NCBI GenBank assembly: GCA_910575035.1
Contig: CAJTDL010000021.1
Span: 35,065 to 99,064 of the forward strand
DNA: 64,000 nt
Direction: 5' to 3'
Source of the DNA: Lachnospiraceae bacterium
GTDB lineage: Bacteria; Bacillota; Clostridia; Lachnospirales; Lachnospiraceae
A program made the position numbers and the translations under genes. Within the stretch, counting starts at the first letter, position 1; each line of letters begins with the position of its first letter. Under the pieces are notes generated by a model, which had not been told where the DNA came from, made no database searches, and worked only from the letters and a program-made list of their open reading frames with translations. This document shows, in pieces, positions 1 through 7,710 of the stretch.

Positions 1-731
1 TTTAACAGCATAGTACACCCAAATCCCGTAAGTGCCATAATCAGTGATAAAATTGCGGTCTGCACCAATACGGCAGGCAAAATGCGGATTGTACCGGAAA
101 AACCTACATTGAACAATGTTAATAGCACTGCAAAAACTAAATCAGACAGCAGGAAAACAGCTAATTTTGACAGAACAAATAAACTCTTTTTTAGCGGCAG
201 GACTGCATGGACACGGATAACCCCCATCTGCTTTTCTTTGAACAGTACTGAAGCAATCCCCAAAAATCCAACGGCAACGATTTCGATAAACAATAATTCG
301 CAGGACATTTCTTTCCTCTGTTTTTGCTCTGTTGTATTTGTCCCTACTATCTGCGCAGCGTACTCATCACCGGAACGAAGAAGCGATAACGCATAGTCAG
401 CCCTGTGATTATCAACCTTTTCGCTTCCGAAATACAAAATAATGTTTGGCGTGCCGGAACTGGCGTCTATTCCGACACCGTTTGTATCAGCCAAAAGAGC
501 GTCATCCAGTTCTTCTAACGATTCCACCGGACGAATCAGTTCTGACACTTCCTGCTGTGTCCCCTGCGGGTCATAGAGGTATACATTGTATAATTGCATA
601 TCCATAAAATTGATGTAGCCAAAGTTAATAAACAATGTATAAATAAGCAGTGAGCCAAAAGCAACAAAGATGAATTTTCCGGCTATCATCATCTGACAGT
701 CTTTTTTGAACAGGGAGTAGAAATTTTTCAT
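1..731 (-). CDS. ABC-2 type transporter permease, partial (runs off left edge)
   Basis: Membrane subunit of an ABC exporter. The minus-strand frame starts MKNFYSLFKKDCQ at 731 and stays open to the window edge, so the C-terminus is missing. An N-terminal membrane segment is followed by a long extracytoplasmic stretch and then several hydrophobic helices, the ABC-2 permease arrangement. Its ATG overlaps the TGA of the upstream ATPase gene, so the two are translationally coupled. With the ATPase and the 51-residue protein upstream it resembles transporters of the lantibiotic-immunity or antimicrobial-resistance type. Substrate unknown. Confidence 0.8.
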   Translation of the reverse strand, partial: MKNFYSLFKKDCQMMIAGKFIFVAFGSLLIYTLFINFGYINFMDMQLYNVYLYDPQGTQQEVSELIRPVESLEELDDALLADTNGVGIDASSGTPNIILYFGSEKVDNHRADYALSLLRSGDEYAAQIVGTNTTEQKQRKEMSCELLFIEIVAVGFLGIASVLFKEKQMGVIRVHAVLPLKKSLFVLSKLAVFLLSDLVFAVLLTLFNVGFSGTIRILPAVLVQTAILSLIMALTGFGCTMLL

Positions 732-1579
732 CAGGACAGCCCCCTTCCTGTATACTGGATAAACATATCCTCTAAGGTTGGTTCTTCTGAATGAATACTG
801 ATGATCTCATCATGCGGAAAGGGAATGCCTGCTTCCAATTCCGGGATTTCGATTGTCTTTTCCTCCCGTCTGCCCTGATACAGATAGGTGGTCACGACAC
901 GGTGGCTGCTGTTTTGCTCCTTCAGCCTTTTCGGAGTGTCAAGCGCAACAATATTTCCATTTGTAATGAAAGCTACCCTGTCACACAGCAGATCCGCATC
1001 CAGCATATTGTGAGTGGTTAAAAATACCGTTGTCCCTTTTCTGCGTTCTTCTTCTATAATCTTGCGGAACAAGACCGCACCCGTCGGATCAAGACCGCTG
1101 GTTGGTTCGTCTAAAAATAACAGTTTCGGATTGCTGATAAGCGCCCTTGCCATGCTTACACGCTGCCGCATACCTTTTGAGTAGGAAGAAACAGGCTTTT
1201 TCAGGAAATCGGTCTTAAACTCCAATTCTTCCAGAACTTCCCCAATATCCCGCAACTGTTCTGCCGGATAGAACGAAGAAAAATATTTGAGATTGTCAAT
1301 AGCACTCAAATTTGCATATAAATAGGGAAATTCAAATAAAACACCTATCTTCTGAAAAAAATCCTGCGTGTGCGCTGTAGCAATATCCTGCCCAAAAAGT
1401 GAAACTTTGCCGCCATTCCCTTTCAAAATTCCAGTGAGAATTTTCTGTGTTGTTGACTTGCCGGAACCATTCGGTCCTAAAAATCCAAAAATTTCACCAT
1501 CCCCTACCGTAAAATTTAAGCCATGAAGGGCTTGCTTATCCTTTCCGTAAGAAAAAGTCAGATTTTTAACTTCAATCAT
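731..1579 (-). CDS. ABC transporter ATP-binding protein
   Basis: 282-residue ATPase of an exporter. Walker A GPNGSGKST lies at residues 35-43, an ABC signature of the form YSKGMRQR near 135, and Walker B LLFLDEP near 155. The last ~70 residues form the C-terminal extension usual in drug and lantibiotic exporters (CcmA-like). It overlaps the 51-residue gene upstream by 4 nt and the permease downstream by 1 nt, making a tight three-gene operon. Transcription probably starts from the promoter near 1770 with its 11-bp repeats. The substrate cannot be read from sequence. Confidence 0.92.
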   Translation of the reverse strand: MIEVKNLTFSYGKDKQALHGLNFTVGDGEIFGFLGPNGSGKSTTQKILTGILKGNGGKVSLFGQDIATAHTQDFFQKIGVLFEFPYLYANLSAIDNLKYFSSFYPAEQLRDIGEVLEELEFKTDFLKKPVSSYSKGMRQRVSMARALISNPKLLFLDEPTSGLDPTGAVLFRKIIEEERRKGTTVFLTTHNMLDADLLCDRVAFITNGNIVALDTPKRLKEQNSSHRVVTTYLYQGRREEKTIEIPELEAGIPFPHDEIISIHSEEPTLEDMFIQYTGRGLS

Positions 1580-1731
1580 TCATCATCCCCCCATTTTCCC
1601 CTCTGCCTGTTTTTCTTTTCCTGCTGGCGTTTGCCCCACAATTTCATAAATTTGATTTTAAAAGGAATGGAGATAACCAATATTATTGCAATTACCAACC
1701 ACCAATACCATTCCAAACCTAATAATGTCAT
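1576..1731 (-). CDS. 51-residue single-span membrane protein of the ABC operon
   Basis: Small ORF with a strong AGGAGG ribosome site just upstream of its ATG at 1731. Residues 7-24 form a Trp-rich hydrophobic span, followed by a very basic tail (KRQQEKKNRQR) and an acidic end. Its stop overlaps the ATPase start as ATGA, so it is the first gene of the transporter operon. Function unknown; it may be an accessory or assembly subunit of the exporter. The strong ribosome site and coupling make it very likely a real gene. Confidence 0.75.
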   Translation of the reverse strand: MTLLGLEWYWWLVIAIILVISIPFKIKFMKLWGKRQQEKKNRQRGKWGDDE

Positions 1732-1769
1732 ATATGCTCCTCCTTTTTTCTGGCTTTTCGCCCTTTCGT

Positions 1770-1830
1770 ATTATGAATTTAAGAAAATGAGGTGAAGTTG
1801 GTGTGAGATTGATGTGAAATTGGTGTGAAA
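1770..1830 (-). promoter_or_regulatory. Promoter and 4 x 11-bp direct-repeat operator of the ABC operon
   Basis: Four head-to-tail 11-mers occupy 1787-1830; read on the minus strand they are TTTCACACCAA, TTTCACATCAA, TCTCACACCAA and CTTCACCTCAT. A CATAAT -10 box at 1770-1775 follows, and the last repeat covers the place of a poor -35. Tandem sites with one-helical-turn spacing over a weak -35 are typical of activation by an OmpR-family regulator. The response regulator at 2962-3630 is the obvious candidate. Confidence 0.6.
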
Positions 1831-1867
1831 TAAAAATGGTTCTGCTCTCTTTATAGAAAACAGAACC
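1831..1867 (-). terminator. Rho-independent terminator after the histidine kinase
   Basis: Stem GGTTCTG/CAGAACC (1838-1844 and 1861-1867) followed on the minus strand by ATTTTTA. It lies between the kinase stop and the ABC-operon promoter and separates the two transcription units. Confidence 0.65.
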
Positions 1868-1888
1868 ACCAAAAATAAAAATGTTATC

Positions 1889-2965
1889 TTATTTAACTGT
1901 GGGTATGGAAAAATAGAATTGTACGCCATCCGCAAGATTTTTTACGCCATAACTTAATTCCTGCATAGATAAAATTTGTGCAACAATCGCAAGCCCCAAT
2001 CCGGAGCCACTGTACCTTGAGCGGTTATCCCGATAAAATTTTGTCCAAATCTTTTTCAGCTTTTCATTTGGAATCGTTTCGCCCTGATTATATACAGAAA
2101 AATGTAATAGCCCATTTTCGTCTGAAAGGCATAGCTTTAATATGCCATCCGGTTTTACATTTTTTTTTGCATTGATAATGAGATTGTTTAAGACCTGCTC
2201 CATCCGGATCTTATCTGTACAAACATAAATTTTATAATCAGGAAGCTCATACTGCAATTCAAAATTAGCATCCGGCGTGTCGATCAGCAGCCGCCCGGCG
2301 ACTGTTTCTAAAAGTTCGACAAAATCAAAGCGTTCGGAGGTAAGCTGTACAGCCCCGGTTTCCAATGCAGATAAATCCAGTAAAGCAGTAATCAGATGAT
2401 TCATCCGCTCTGTTTCCGATATAATTATTTCTGCATATTTTTGTTTTTTCAGTTCATCCTCTTCGTCCTGATAGCCCTCCGCATAGGCTCTGATAATCCC
2501 TAAAGGCGTTTTCATTTCATGGGATAAACTATCTACCAGTTCTTTACGCTCTGATAACAACAGACCTTCCTGTTCAACATCTTTTTCAAGCTGCTTATTT
2601 GCTGCCTCCAACTTCATAAAAGCATTTTGCAAATTATCAGCCATGACATTAAGACTTGTGGAAAGCCGCCCAAATTCATCATTTGTCATGATGTCACATG
2701 ACGAAGAAAAATCTAAATCAGCCATCCGTTTTGCTGCTTTTTCCAATTTAGCAATAGGTTTTGAGATAAAGCAGCTCATCAGAAAATCAACGCCAAAAAT
2801 CAACAGCACCACAAAAACAGTCCAAATAGAAAGTGAAATGTCTGAGGAAAACGGTAGTTTGGTTGAAAGGATATATGAAATAACAAGGATAGCGCCTATC
2901 ACTTTAGACATCAAAAGTATTTTCTTCCTTATCGAATAAATGCTTAAATTATCGCTATTTTTCAT
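1889..2965 (-). CDS. Sensor histidine kinase (HAMP-HisKA-HATPase)
   Basis: 358-residue membrane kinase. Two hydrophobic spans (about 17-35 and 45-66) leave almost no external loop, as in intramembrane-sensing kinases that watch ABC exporters. A HAMP region follows (70-125), then a dimerisation helix with phospho-acceptor His149 in SHEMKTPL, an N box (NNLIINAKKN, near 270) and a G box (GSGLGLAI, near 328). Its ATG overlaps the stop of the response regulator (2962-2965). It probably reports on the antimicrobial handled by the downstream ABC exporter; ligand unknown. Confidence 0.93.
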   Translation of the reverse strand: MKNSDNLSIYSIRKKILLMSKVIGAILVISYILSTKLPFSSDISLSIWTVFVVLLIFGVDFLMSCFISKPIAKLEKAAKRMADLDFSSSCDIMTNDEFGRLSTSLNVMADNLQNAFMKLEAANKQLEKDVEQEGLLLSERKELVDSLSHEMKTPLGIIRAYAEGYQDEEDELKKQKYAEIIISETERMNHLITALLDLSALETGAVQLTSERFDFVELLETVAGRLLIDTPDANFELQYELPDYKIYVCTDKIRMEQVLNNLIINAKKNVKPDGILKLCLSDENGLLHFSVYNQGETIPNEKLKKIWTKFYRDNRSRYSGSGLGLAIVAQILSMQELSYGVKNLADGVQFYFSIPTVK

Positions 2966-3630
2966 ACTGTCACCTCTAATTTATATCCAGAACGAATAAG
3001 CGTTACTATATGCTTTCCTTCACTCCCCAGCTTTTGCCGCAGTGTTTTGATATGGGTATCTACAGTACGGGTAGTCCCCTCAAAATCGTAGCCCCAAATT
3101 CTATTCAGCAGCTGTTCACGGGTAAAAATCTGTCCGGGATTCATCATAAAAAAATAAAGCAGTTCGTATTCTTTGTGGGTAAGGGCGATTTCCTGCCCAT
3201 CTAAAAATACTTTATGTGAGGACGGCATAACAGAAATTTTTCCAGTACTCAATATATCTAACGGTTCCGAGGAAGAACGGCGGAGCAAGGCATTCACTTT
3301 AGCCAACAGGACTTTAGGGCTGAAAGGTTTTGTTGTGTAATCATCCGCACCATATTCATAACCCTTTAGCTTGTCACTTTCTTCACTTTTGGCTGTCAGC
3401 ATGATAATAGGCATATTACTCATTTCCCGTGCCATTTTACAGACAGTGAAGCCATCAATGTGAGGCATCATGATATCCAATATCATTAAATCCATAGGAT
3501 TATTTTTCAATATCATTAAGGCATCTATACCGTCATCCGCAGTAAAGCAAGTATGCCCGCCCTTTTTCATATATTCGCCAATAATATCCTGCATATTCTT
3601 TTCATCTTCAACAATCAAAATGTTCGCCAT
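2962..3630 (-). CDS. OmpR/PhoB-family response regulator
   Basis: 222-residue regulator. The receiver domain (1-~120) has the acidic pair near residues 9-10, phospho-acceptor Asp52 in LDIMMP and the conserved Lys in TTKPF. The winged-helix DNA-binding domain (about 125-220) ends in RTVDTHIKTLRQKLG and IRSGYKLE. It is partner to the overlapping kinase gene and probably binds the 11-bp repeats at 1787-1830. Confidence 0.94.
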   Translation of the reverse strand: MANILIVEDEKNMQDIIGEYMKKGGHTCFTADDGIDALMILKNNPMDLMILDIMMPHIDGFTVCKMAREMSNMPIIMLTAKSEESDKLKGYEYGADDYTTKPFSPKVLLAKVNALLRRSSSEPLDILSTGKISVMPSSHKVFLDGQEIALTHKEYELLYFFMMNPGQIFTREQLLNRIWGYDFEGTTRTVDTHIKTLRQKLGSEGKHIVTLIRSGYKLEVTV

Positions 3631-3643
3631 GAAATCATTCCTT

Positions 3644-3817
3644 TCAACTATGTTTATGTCTTTTGTCTGTAGGTTTCTCTGCGTCTTTTGGGATCAGCCA
3701 CAAGCGGCTAAACTTTGCTACTCCGGGTATACGATTTTCCTCACATAACTTCTGTACCCGTCTTACTGAAATTCCCCATTTTTTCGCTGCTTCAGTGGCA
3801 GAAATAAACCCTAACAT
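3644..3817 (-). CDS. Small MerR/excisionase-like helix-turn-helix protein
   Basis: 57-residue DNA-binding protein. SATEAAKKWGISVRRVQKLC is a helix-turn-helix, followed by the RIPGVAKFSRLWLIPKDAEKP wing seen in small HTH proteins of mobile elements. I prefer the ATG at 3817, which has AAAGGA nine bases upstream; a GTG 18 bases earlier has no ribosome site. It ends 13 bases before the response regulator and may be co-transcribed with it. Confidence 0.7.
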   Translation of the reverse strand: MLGFISATEAAKKWGISVRRVQKLCEENRIPGVAKFSRLWLIPKDAEKPTDKRHKHS

Positions 3818-3901
3818 TTTCAAGTATCCTTTCACTAAACTATGTCATCATTATTGTATACGTTCAAACGAATAATTTCAAGCATTTAGAACAAGCATCA
3901 T

Positions 3902-3929
3902 GGAAAAATCAAAACTTTTGGATTTTTCC
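3902..3929 (-). terminator. Hairpin downstream of the 4072-4440 gene
   Basis: Perfect 9-bp stem GGAAAAATC/GATTTTTCC with a 10-base loop. There is no clean T-run beyond it, so it may be a weak terminator or only a hairpin. The rest of 3836-4071 shows no gene. Confidence 0.35.
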
Positions 3930-4071
3930 ACAATGCCGGTTACGCCGGAATCCCACTCATTCATTCTATCATTTTACCAAAAGGCAAAATAAGAAAAGCC
4001 CTGCATTATACAGTACCTTTCTAATCCTTGATTAACCACTAGCTACAGTTCTTTCTCCCACAGGAACAATA

Positions 4072-4440
4072 TTACAGATATATCTCCGCTGTTTTCGCAA
4101 ATTCAGCTTTTCGCACGATAAGTTCTGACTGTTTTTCTTCCGATAGACTCTCAAATACACCCTTATAGCCTTTCTCCAATAACGGAGTACCTTTTGCCAT
4201 AAGATACAGCTTTGTATTCAGCCATTCCTCCCACAATTCCTCAAATAGTGCCACGCTGTCAGTAAAGGTTATGGCATCTTCAAAGCCATGTGACGGCTTG
4301 TAATATTTCAGTTCAACAAAGCCATATCTGCCAGCATCAATCACCACGATATTCTCCATCTCATACAGTTCTGCAAACGCATCAGCCACCTTTTTACATT
4401 TTTCTCGTTCTTCCTCTGTGATATAAACCTGTTTTTCCAT
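4072..4440 (-). CDS. Hypothetical protein of conjugative-element type
   Basis: 122-residue acidic soluble protein (MEKQVYITEEEREKCKKVAD...). It has no membrane span, signal peptide or recognised catalytic motif. Charged helices alternate with a central Gly/Tyr-rich segment. Proteins like this commonly sit beside DUF6075 genes in Firmicutes integrative elements, as here. Function unknown. Confidence 0.65.
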   Translation of the reverse strand: MEKQVYITEEEREKCKKVADAFAELYEMENIVVIDAGRYGFVELKYYKPSHGFEDAITFTDSVALFEELWEEWLNTKLYLMAKGTPLLEKGYKGVFESLSEEKQSELIVRKAEFAKTAEIYL

Positions 4441-4495
4441 ATTACCTTACCTCGTTTCTTATAAGATTTTACCATGTCTGTTCTTTAAGGGCTAT

Positions 4496-4606
4496 CTACC
4501 TGTTTGTACCCTTGTTCTGGTACAGCTCGGAAACTTCCGTCACAGTCACTTTAGGCTGTCTTTGCAGGAGCTTCTCGAACCACTTAATATCATTCTTCGT
4601 TCCCAT
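4496..4606 (-). CDS. 36-residue small ORF overlapping the DUF6075 gene end
   Basis: Begins MGTKNDIKWFEKLLQR and ends at a TAG at 4496. Its ATG lies inside the last codons of the upstream gene, in another frame, which fits translational coupling. It has a charged amphipathic helix and no known domain. No strong ribosome site is visible, so it is a candidate only. Confidence 0.35.
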   Translation of the reverse strand: MGTKNDIKWFEKLLQRQPKVTVTEVSELYQNKGTNR

Positions 4607-5108
4607 CAGTCGAATTTTCAGCACGTTTCCTCTCCATTTCTGCAAGGATTTCCTCAATAGAGCGCTGTTTCTGGCAGTATTCCGGGTAACGGAGCTTAAT
4701 GCCCTGCCAGAAGTACAGTGCGTAGCCGCAGCAGAAAATATCGCTTACGGAATATTCCCTGCACTCGTCAATCTGCTCGTCCTTGCGCTTATAGTCATCA
4801 ATACTCGGCATTCCGTCCGTGTAAAGGTTAAACGCAAGCCTTACCACCTTTACGCTACCGCTGGTCTGCCAGCCCTGATGCAGACACTCTGTTTTGACGC
4901 ACTCGGACTTTATATGATAAATCTGGCTGAAATGGTTCCTCGTGTCCTCAGAAATACCAAGAATGTAGATCAAAGCCTTGTGATAGCAGTCCTGATACCT
5001 CGCCTGTTCCAGTTTTTCATAGTAAAACTTCTCATGTTCCTCGTTTGCAAAAACCATGTGTGTGTTGTTGGCGCTCTGCACCCCTGCTCTTAACGCTGTG
5101 TTGTTCAT
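4590..5108 (-). CDS. DUF6075-like protein
   Basis: 172-residue soluble protein with the pattern HEKFYYEKLEQ, YHKALIYILGISEDTRNH, KTECLHQGWQTSGS and the cysteine-containing FCCGYALYFW. I recognise these as a family usually named DUF6075, carried on Firmicutes conjugative elements. Biochemical role unknown. It is preceded by a GGAGG-type ribosome site and is the last complete gene of the left-hand mobile segment. Confidence 0.65.
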   Translation of the reverse strand: MNNTALRAGVQSANNTHMVFANEEHEKFYYEKLEQARYQDCYHKALIYILGISEDTRNHFSQIYHIKSECVKTECLHQGWQTSGSVKVVRLAFNLYTDGMPSIDDYKRKDEQIDECREYSVSDIFCCGYALYFWQGIKLRYPEYCQKQRSIEEILAEMERKRAENSTDGNEE

Positions 5109-5148
5109 ACCTGAACCTCCTTCAATTAAAATTGTTGTTTGACTATAA

Positions 5149-5190
5149 CAAAAAAGGACAGTCCCATTCGTTAGAATAAGATTGTCCTTT
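5149..5190 (-). terminator. Terminator for the hemZ-direction transcript
   Basis: Inverted pair AAAGGACA/TGTCCTTT (5153-5160 and 5183-5190), followed on the minus strand by TTTTTTG. It faces transcripts arriving from hemZ and insulates the mobile segment. Confidence 0.55.
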
Positions 5191-5251
5191 AAGGCACAAT
5201 ATTCAGGTTTTCACATTTATTGCGTATTATTCCGTACTATCAAGTAAAAAT

Positions 5252-5273
5252 TTGATGTACTTTTGATGTACTT
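5252..5273. repeat. Tandem 11-bp repeat at the mobile-element/core boundary
   Basis: TTGATGTACTT occurs twice head to tail (5252-5262, 5263-5273), with a partial third match near 5286. Short direct repeats like this are typical arm-type binding sites of tyrosine integrases near the end of a conjugative element. The site lies about 40 bp from the hemZ stop, where the gene content changes from element to core. The integrase is not in the window, so the role is inferred. Confidence 0.3.
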
Positions 5274-5311
5274 TTCACCATTTCTTGTACTTTGAGAGAA
5301 TGAAGAAACGC

Positions 5312-6943
5312 CTAAAAATCCATGAGCAGCTTCCGCTTTCTCTCAATCATTTCGTCTATTTTTTGTATATATAGAGCCACATCTTTCACATTCTCGCTTC
5401 GCTCGATCCGCCCGTCAGGGTATACCCTTTTTGATATGCTCCCGGCTCCGCAGGCGACTATGGTCTGTTTCTCCTCCATCATTAAAATGTTATATATCCC
5501 TGCTTTTCCCAAAGCCGCATACCCCACGTTCTCAAAATTGCCCGCCATATTTTTCTGGCGGTACAGATAATAAGGCAACAGGCCCATTTCTCTTGCATAC
5601 CTTTCTGTCAAATCTACAATCTCCCAGCTGTTTTCCATTTCCATCCCCTGATAATCCTCTGGGAACATCTTCAGCCTGGCTGCACGTTTCATGGCAAGGG
5701 AATGGATTGTCAGGCTGTCCGGCGCCAAAGCCTTGATCTGCTTCATGGTATTTTCCACATCTTCCAGCGTTTCCTTGGGAAGCCCCAGGATCAAATCCAT
5801 ATTAATATTGTCAAATCCCATCTCCCTTGCCAAACCAAAGCTCTCCACTACCTGTTCCACCTTATGGCAGCGCCCGATAATATCCAATGTCTCTTGTTTC
5901 ATCGTCTGGGGGTTGATGGAAATACGGGAGATCCCATGGTCACGGAGCACCTGCAGCTTTTCCCTGGCCACACTGTCCGGCCGGCCAGCCTCTACCGTAT
6001 ACTCTAGCAAATCTGAGAAATGGAATTTATTTTCCACTTCTGACAAAAGATACTCTAACTGCTGGGGAGACAAGGTGGTAGGGGTTCCGCCCCCAATATA
6101 CACAGAATTCAGTTTCTTATGGGCGTATGTATCTGCCGCAAAGGCAATCTCCTCCCCTAATGCCGCCAAATAAACATCTACCTTATCCTTCCACAATCCA
6201 ATTGGAGACGAGGAAAAAGAACAATAAGAGCAAATGCTGGGGCAAAAGGGAATCCCAATATACAGGCTGTACCCATCTTTATAATCCATCTGTTCCAACA
6301 ATGCCATTTCACGCTTTGCAATCTCAATGCTCAAATCTGCCTTCTGCTCCGAAGCCAGATAAGTGGCTTCCATAAAGGCTTTGGCTTCCCCTTCCCCCAC
6401 CCCCTGTTCCAGCATATTCATTGCAATTTTCGTAGGGCGGATTCCTGTAAGCGTCCCCCAGGGAAGCTCCTGCCCTGTATATTCTGACAAAAGGTGATAA
6501 AGGCACCGCTTCAACAGATTTTTTGTTTCCTTCCGATCTGAAAAATCAGCTTCCGCTCCTTTTTGTATGCCAAGGGTGTATCCCCCTTCCGCATATGCAG
6601 CCCCGCCCCCTCCCACCTTAGAGGAACGCTTCCTTTTCCCCCCTTGCAAAATTTTCGATGCTGTTTCTGCTGTTCCTTTCTCTGTCGGCGGAAGGAACAG
6701 CGCTATCTCTACCCTGTCTTTCCGCCCTCCGTTATCCTCTCCTTCCTTCCTAGAGGCCTCCCTATCCCCTGAGCCTTCCTGAAAGGAAATCTCCATATGG
6801 AACAGCGGCGTTTCCCCCTGCTCCAGCCTGCATATCCTTTCCCTGTCCGCAAATACCTTTACATCTTCCTTGGCATAAAATGCCTTCACCAGAGAATGGA
6901 TATCATATTCAAAATTCTCCCTATTTAAAGATACTGTTATCAT
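5312..6943 (-). CDS. hemZ: Radical-SAM coproporphyrinogen dehydrogenase HemZ
   Basis: 543-residue HemZ/HemN-family enzyme for oxygen-independent oxidation of coproporphyrinogen III in haem synthesis. The [4Fe-4S] motif CxxxCxxC is Cys234/238/241 in IPFCPSICSYCSF, followed by the SAM-binding YIGGGTPTTL and ISINPQTM segments. The ~160-residue N-terminal extension is typical of the clostridial HemZ branch. It contains a low-complexity charged and Gly-rich stretch (about 57-118) that may be a flexible insert. GAGGG lies upstream of the ATG. Some Clostridia keep HemZ with an incomplete haem pathway, so the substrate is a family inference. Confidence 0.88.
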   Translation of the reverse strand: MITVSLNRENFEYDIHSLVKAFYAKEDVKVFADRERICRLEQGETPLFHMEISFQEGSGDREASRKEGEDNGGRKDRVEIALFLPPTEKGTAETASKILQGGKRKRSSKVGGGGAAYAEGGYTLGIQKGAEADFSDRKETKNLLKRCLYHLLSEYTGQELPWGTLTGIRPTKIAMNMLEQGVGEGEAKAFMEATYLASEQKADLSIEIAKREMALLEQMDYKDGYSLYIGIPFCPSICSYCSFSSSPIGLWKDKVDVYLAALGEEIAFAADTYAHKKLNSVYIGGGTPTTLSPQQLEYLLSEVENKFHFSDLLEYTVEAGRPDSVAREKLQVLRDHGISRISINPQTMKQETLDIIGRCHKVEQVVESFGLAREMGFDNINMDLILGLPKETLEDVENTMKQIKALAPDSLTIHSLAMKRAARLKMFPEDYQGMEMENSWEIVDLTERYAREMGLLPYYLYRQKNMAGNFENVGYAALGKAGIYNILMMEEKQTIVACGAGSISKRVYPDGRIERSENVKDVALYIQKIDEMIERKRKLLMDF

Positions 6944-6969
6944 CTCTGCCCTCTGTAACCCTCTCTTTT

Positions 6970-7590
6970 CTATAAAAATGGGTTCATGCTGCGTTCCATG
7001 CCAATACTGGTGGCTGACATATGCCCTGGGTACACCTTCACATCATCCGGTAATTCCATCAGCTTCCCTTTGATGGAGCGCACAAGCTGGGACATACTCC
7101 CCCTTGGGAAATCTGTCCTTCCCACTGACTGGCAGAATAAAGTATCCCCACTGAACAGCACCCTCTCTTTTTCCAAATAATAACAGCATCCCCCTTCTGT
7201 ATGCCCTGGCGTATGCAGCACCTTCAGTTCCATGCCTGCCAGCTTAAGCACTTCCCCATCCTTCACAAACACATCTGCGTGGTATGCATCCCTCCGACCA
7301 ATCATAGCCGACACATTTAGCTGCGGCTGTTCCAAAGTCTCTTTCTCTGCTTCGTGAGCATAAACCTGGATCCCAAACATCCCTGCCAGCTCCTCTGCTG
7401 CCATGGCATGGTCAAAATGCCCATGGGTCAAAAGAATGGCCTGAGGCTTCCATCCCCCATCCCGAATCTTCCTGGCCAGCATTCCTGCCGAATCCCCTGG
7501 ATCAATCACCAGCATTTCTTCTGTCTCTTCATTAATTGCAAAATAGCAATTTGTCCCCACATCCCCTACACAATATTGCTCAATCTTCAT
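6970..7590 (-). CDS. MBL-fold metallo-hydrolase (glyoxalase-II-like)
   Basis: 206-residue metallo-beta-lactamase-fold hydrolase. The metal motif HxHxDH is His56/His58/Asp60/His61 in LTHGHFDHA. Further ligands are His in HTPGHTEGG, Asp in FSGDTLF and His in YPGHM. The frame stays open further upstream, but MKIEQYCVGD has a good GGAAGG site before 7590 and matches the family N-terminus. It lies between rel and hemZ, a common Clostridia arrangement. Likely a thioester or related hydrolase; substrate unproven. Confidence 0.87.
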   Translation of the reverse strand: MKIEQYCVGDVGTNCYFAINEETEEMLVIDPGDSAGMLARKIRDGGWKPQAILLTHGHFDHAMAAEELAGMFGIQVYAHEAEKETLEQPQLNVSAMIGRRDAYHADVFVKDGEVLKLAGMELKVLHTPGHTEGGCCYYLEKERVLFSGDTLFCQSVGRTDFPRGSMSQLVRSIKGKLMELPDDVKVYPGHMSATSIGMERSMNPFL

Positions 7591-7710
7591 AGCCTTCCTA
7601 TTCCTTTCTATAAATATATAATTCCCTTCAAACTCACGCTGGATATTTACGCAAAAAGCACCTATCTCCCAATAGATGCTTTCTAACTCCTTATAACACA
7701 AAGCTCCCCT

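Noticed and set aside
4512..5093. 193-residue plus-strand frame
   Set aside because: Antisense to the DUF6075-like gene, which has the ribosome site and family motifs.
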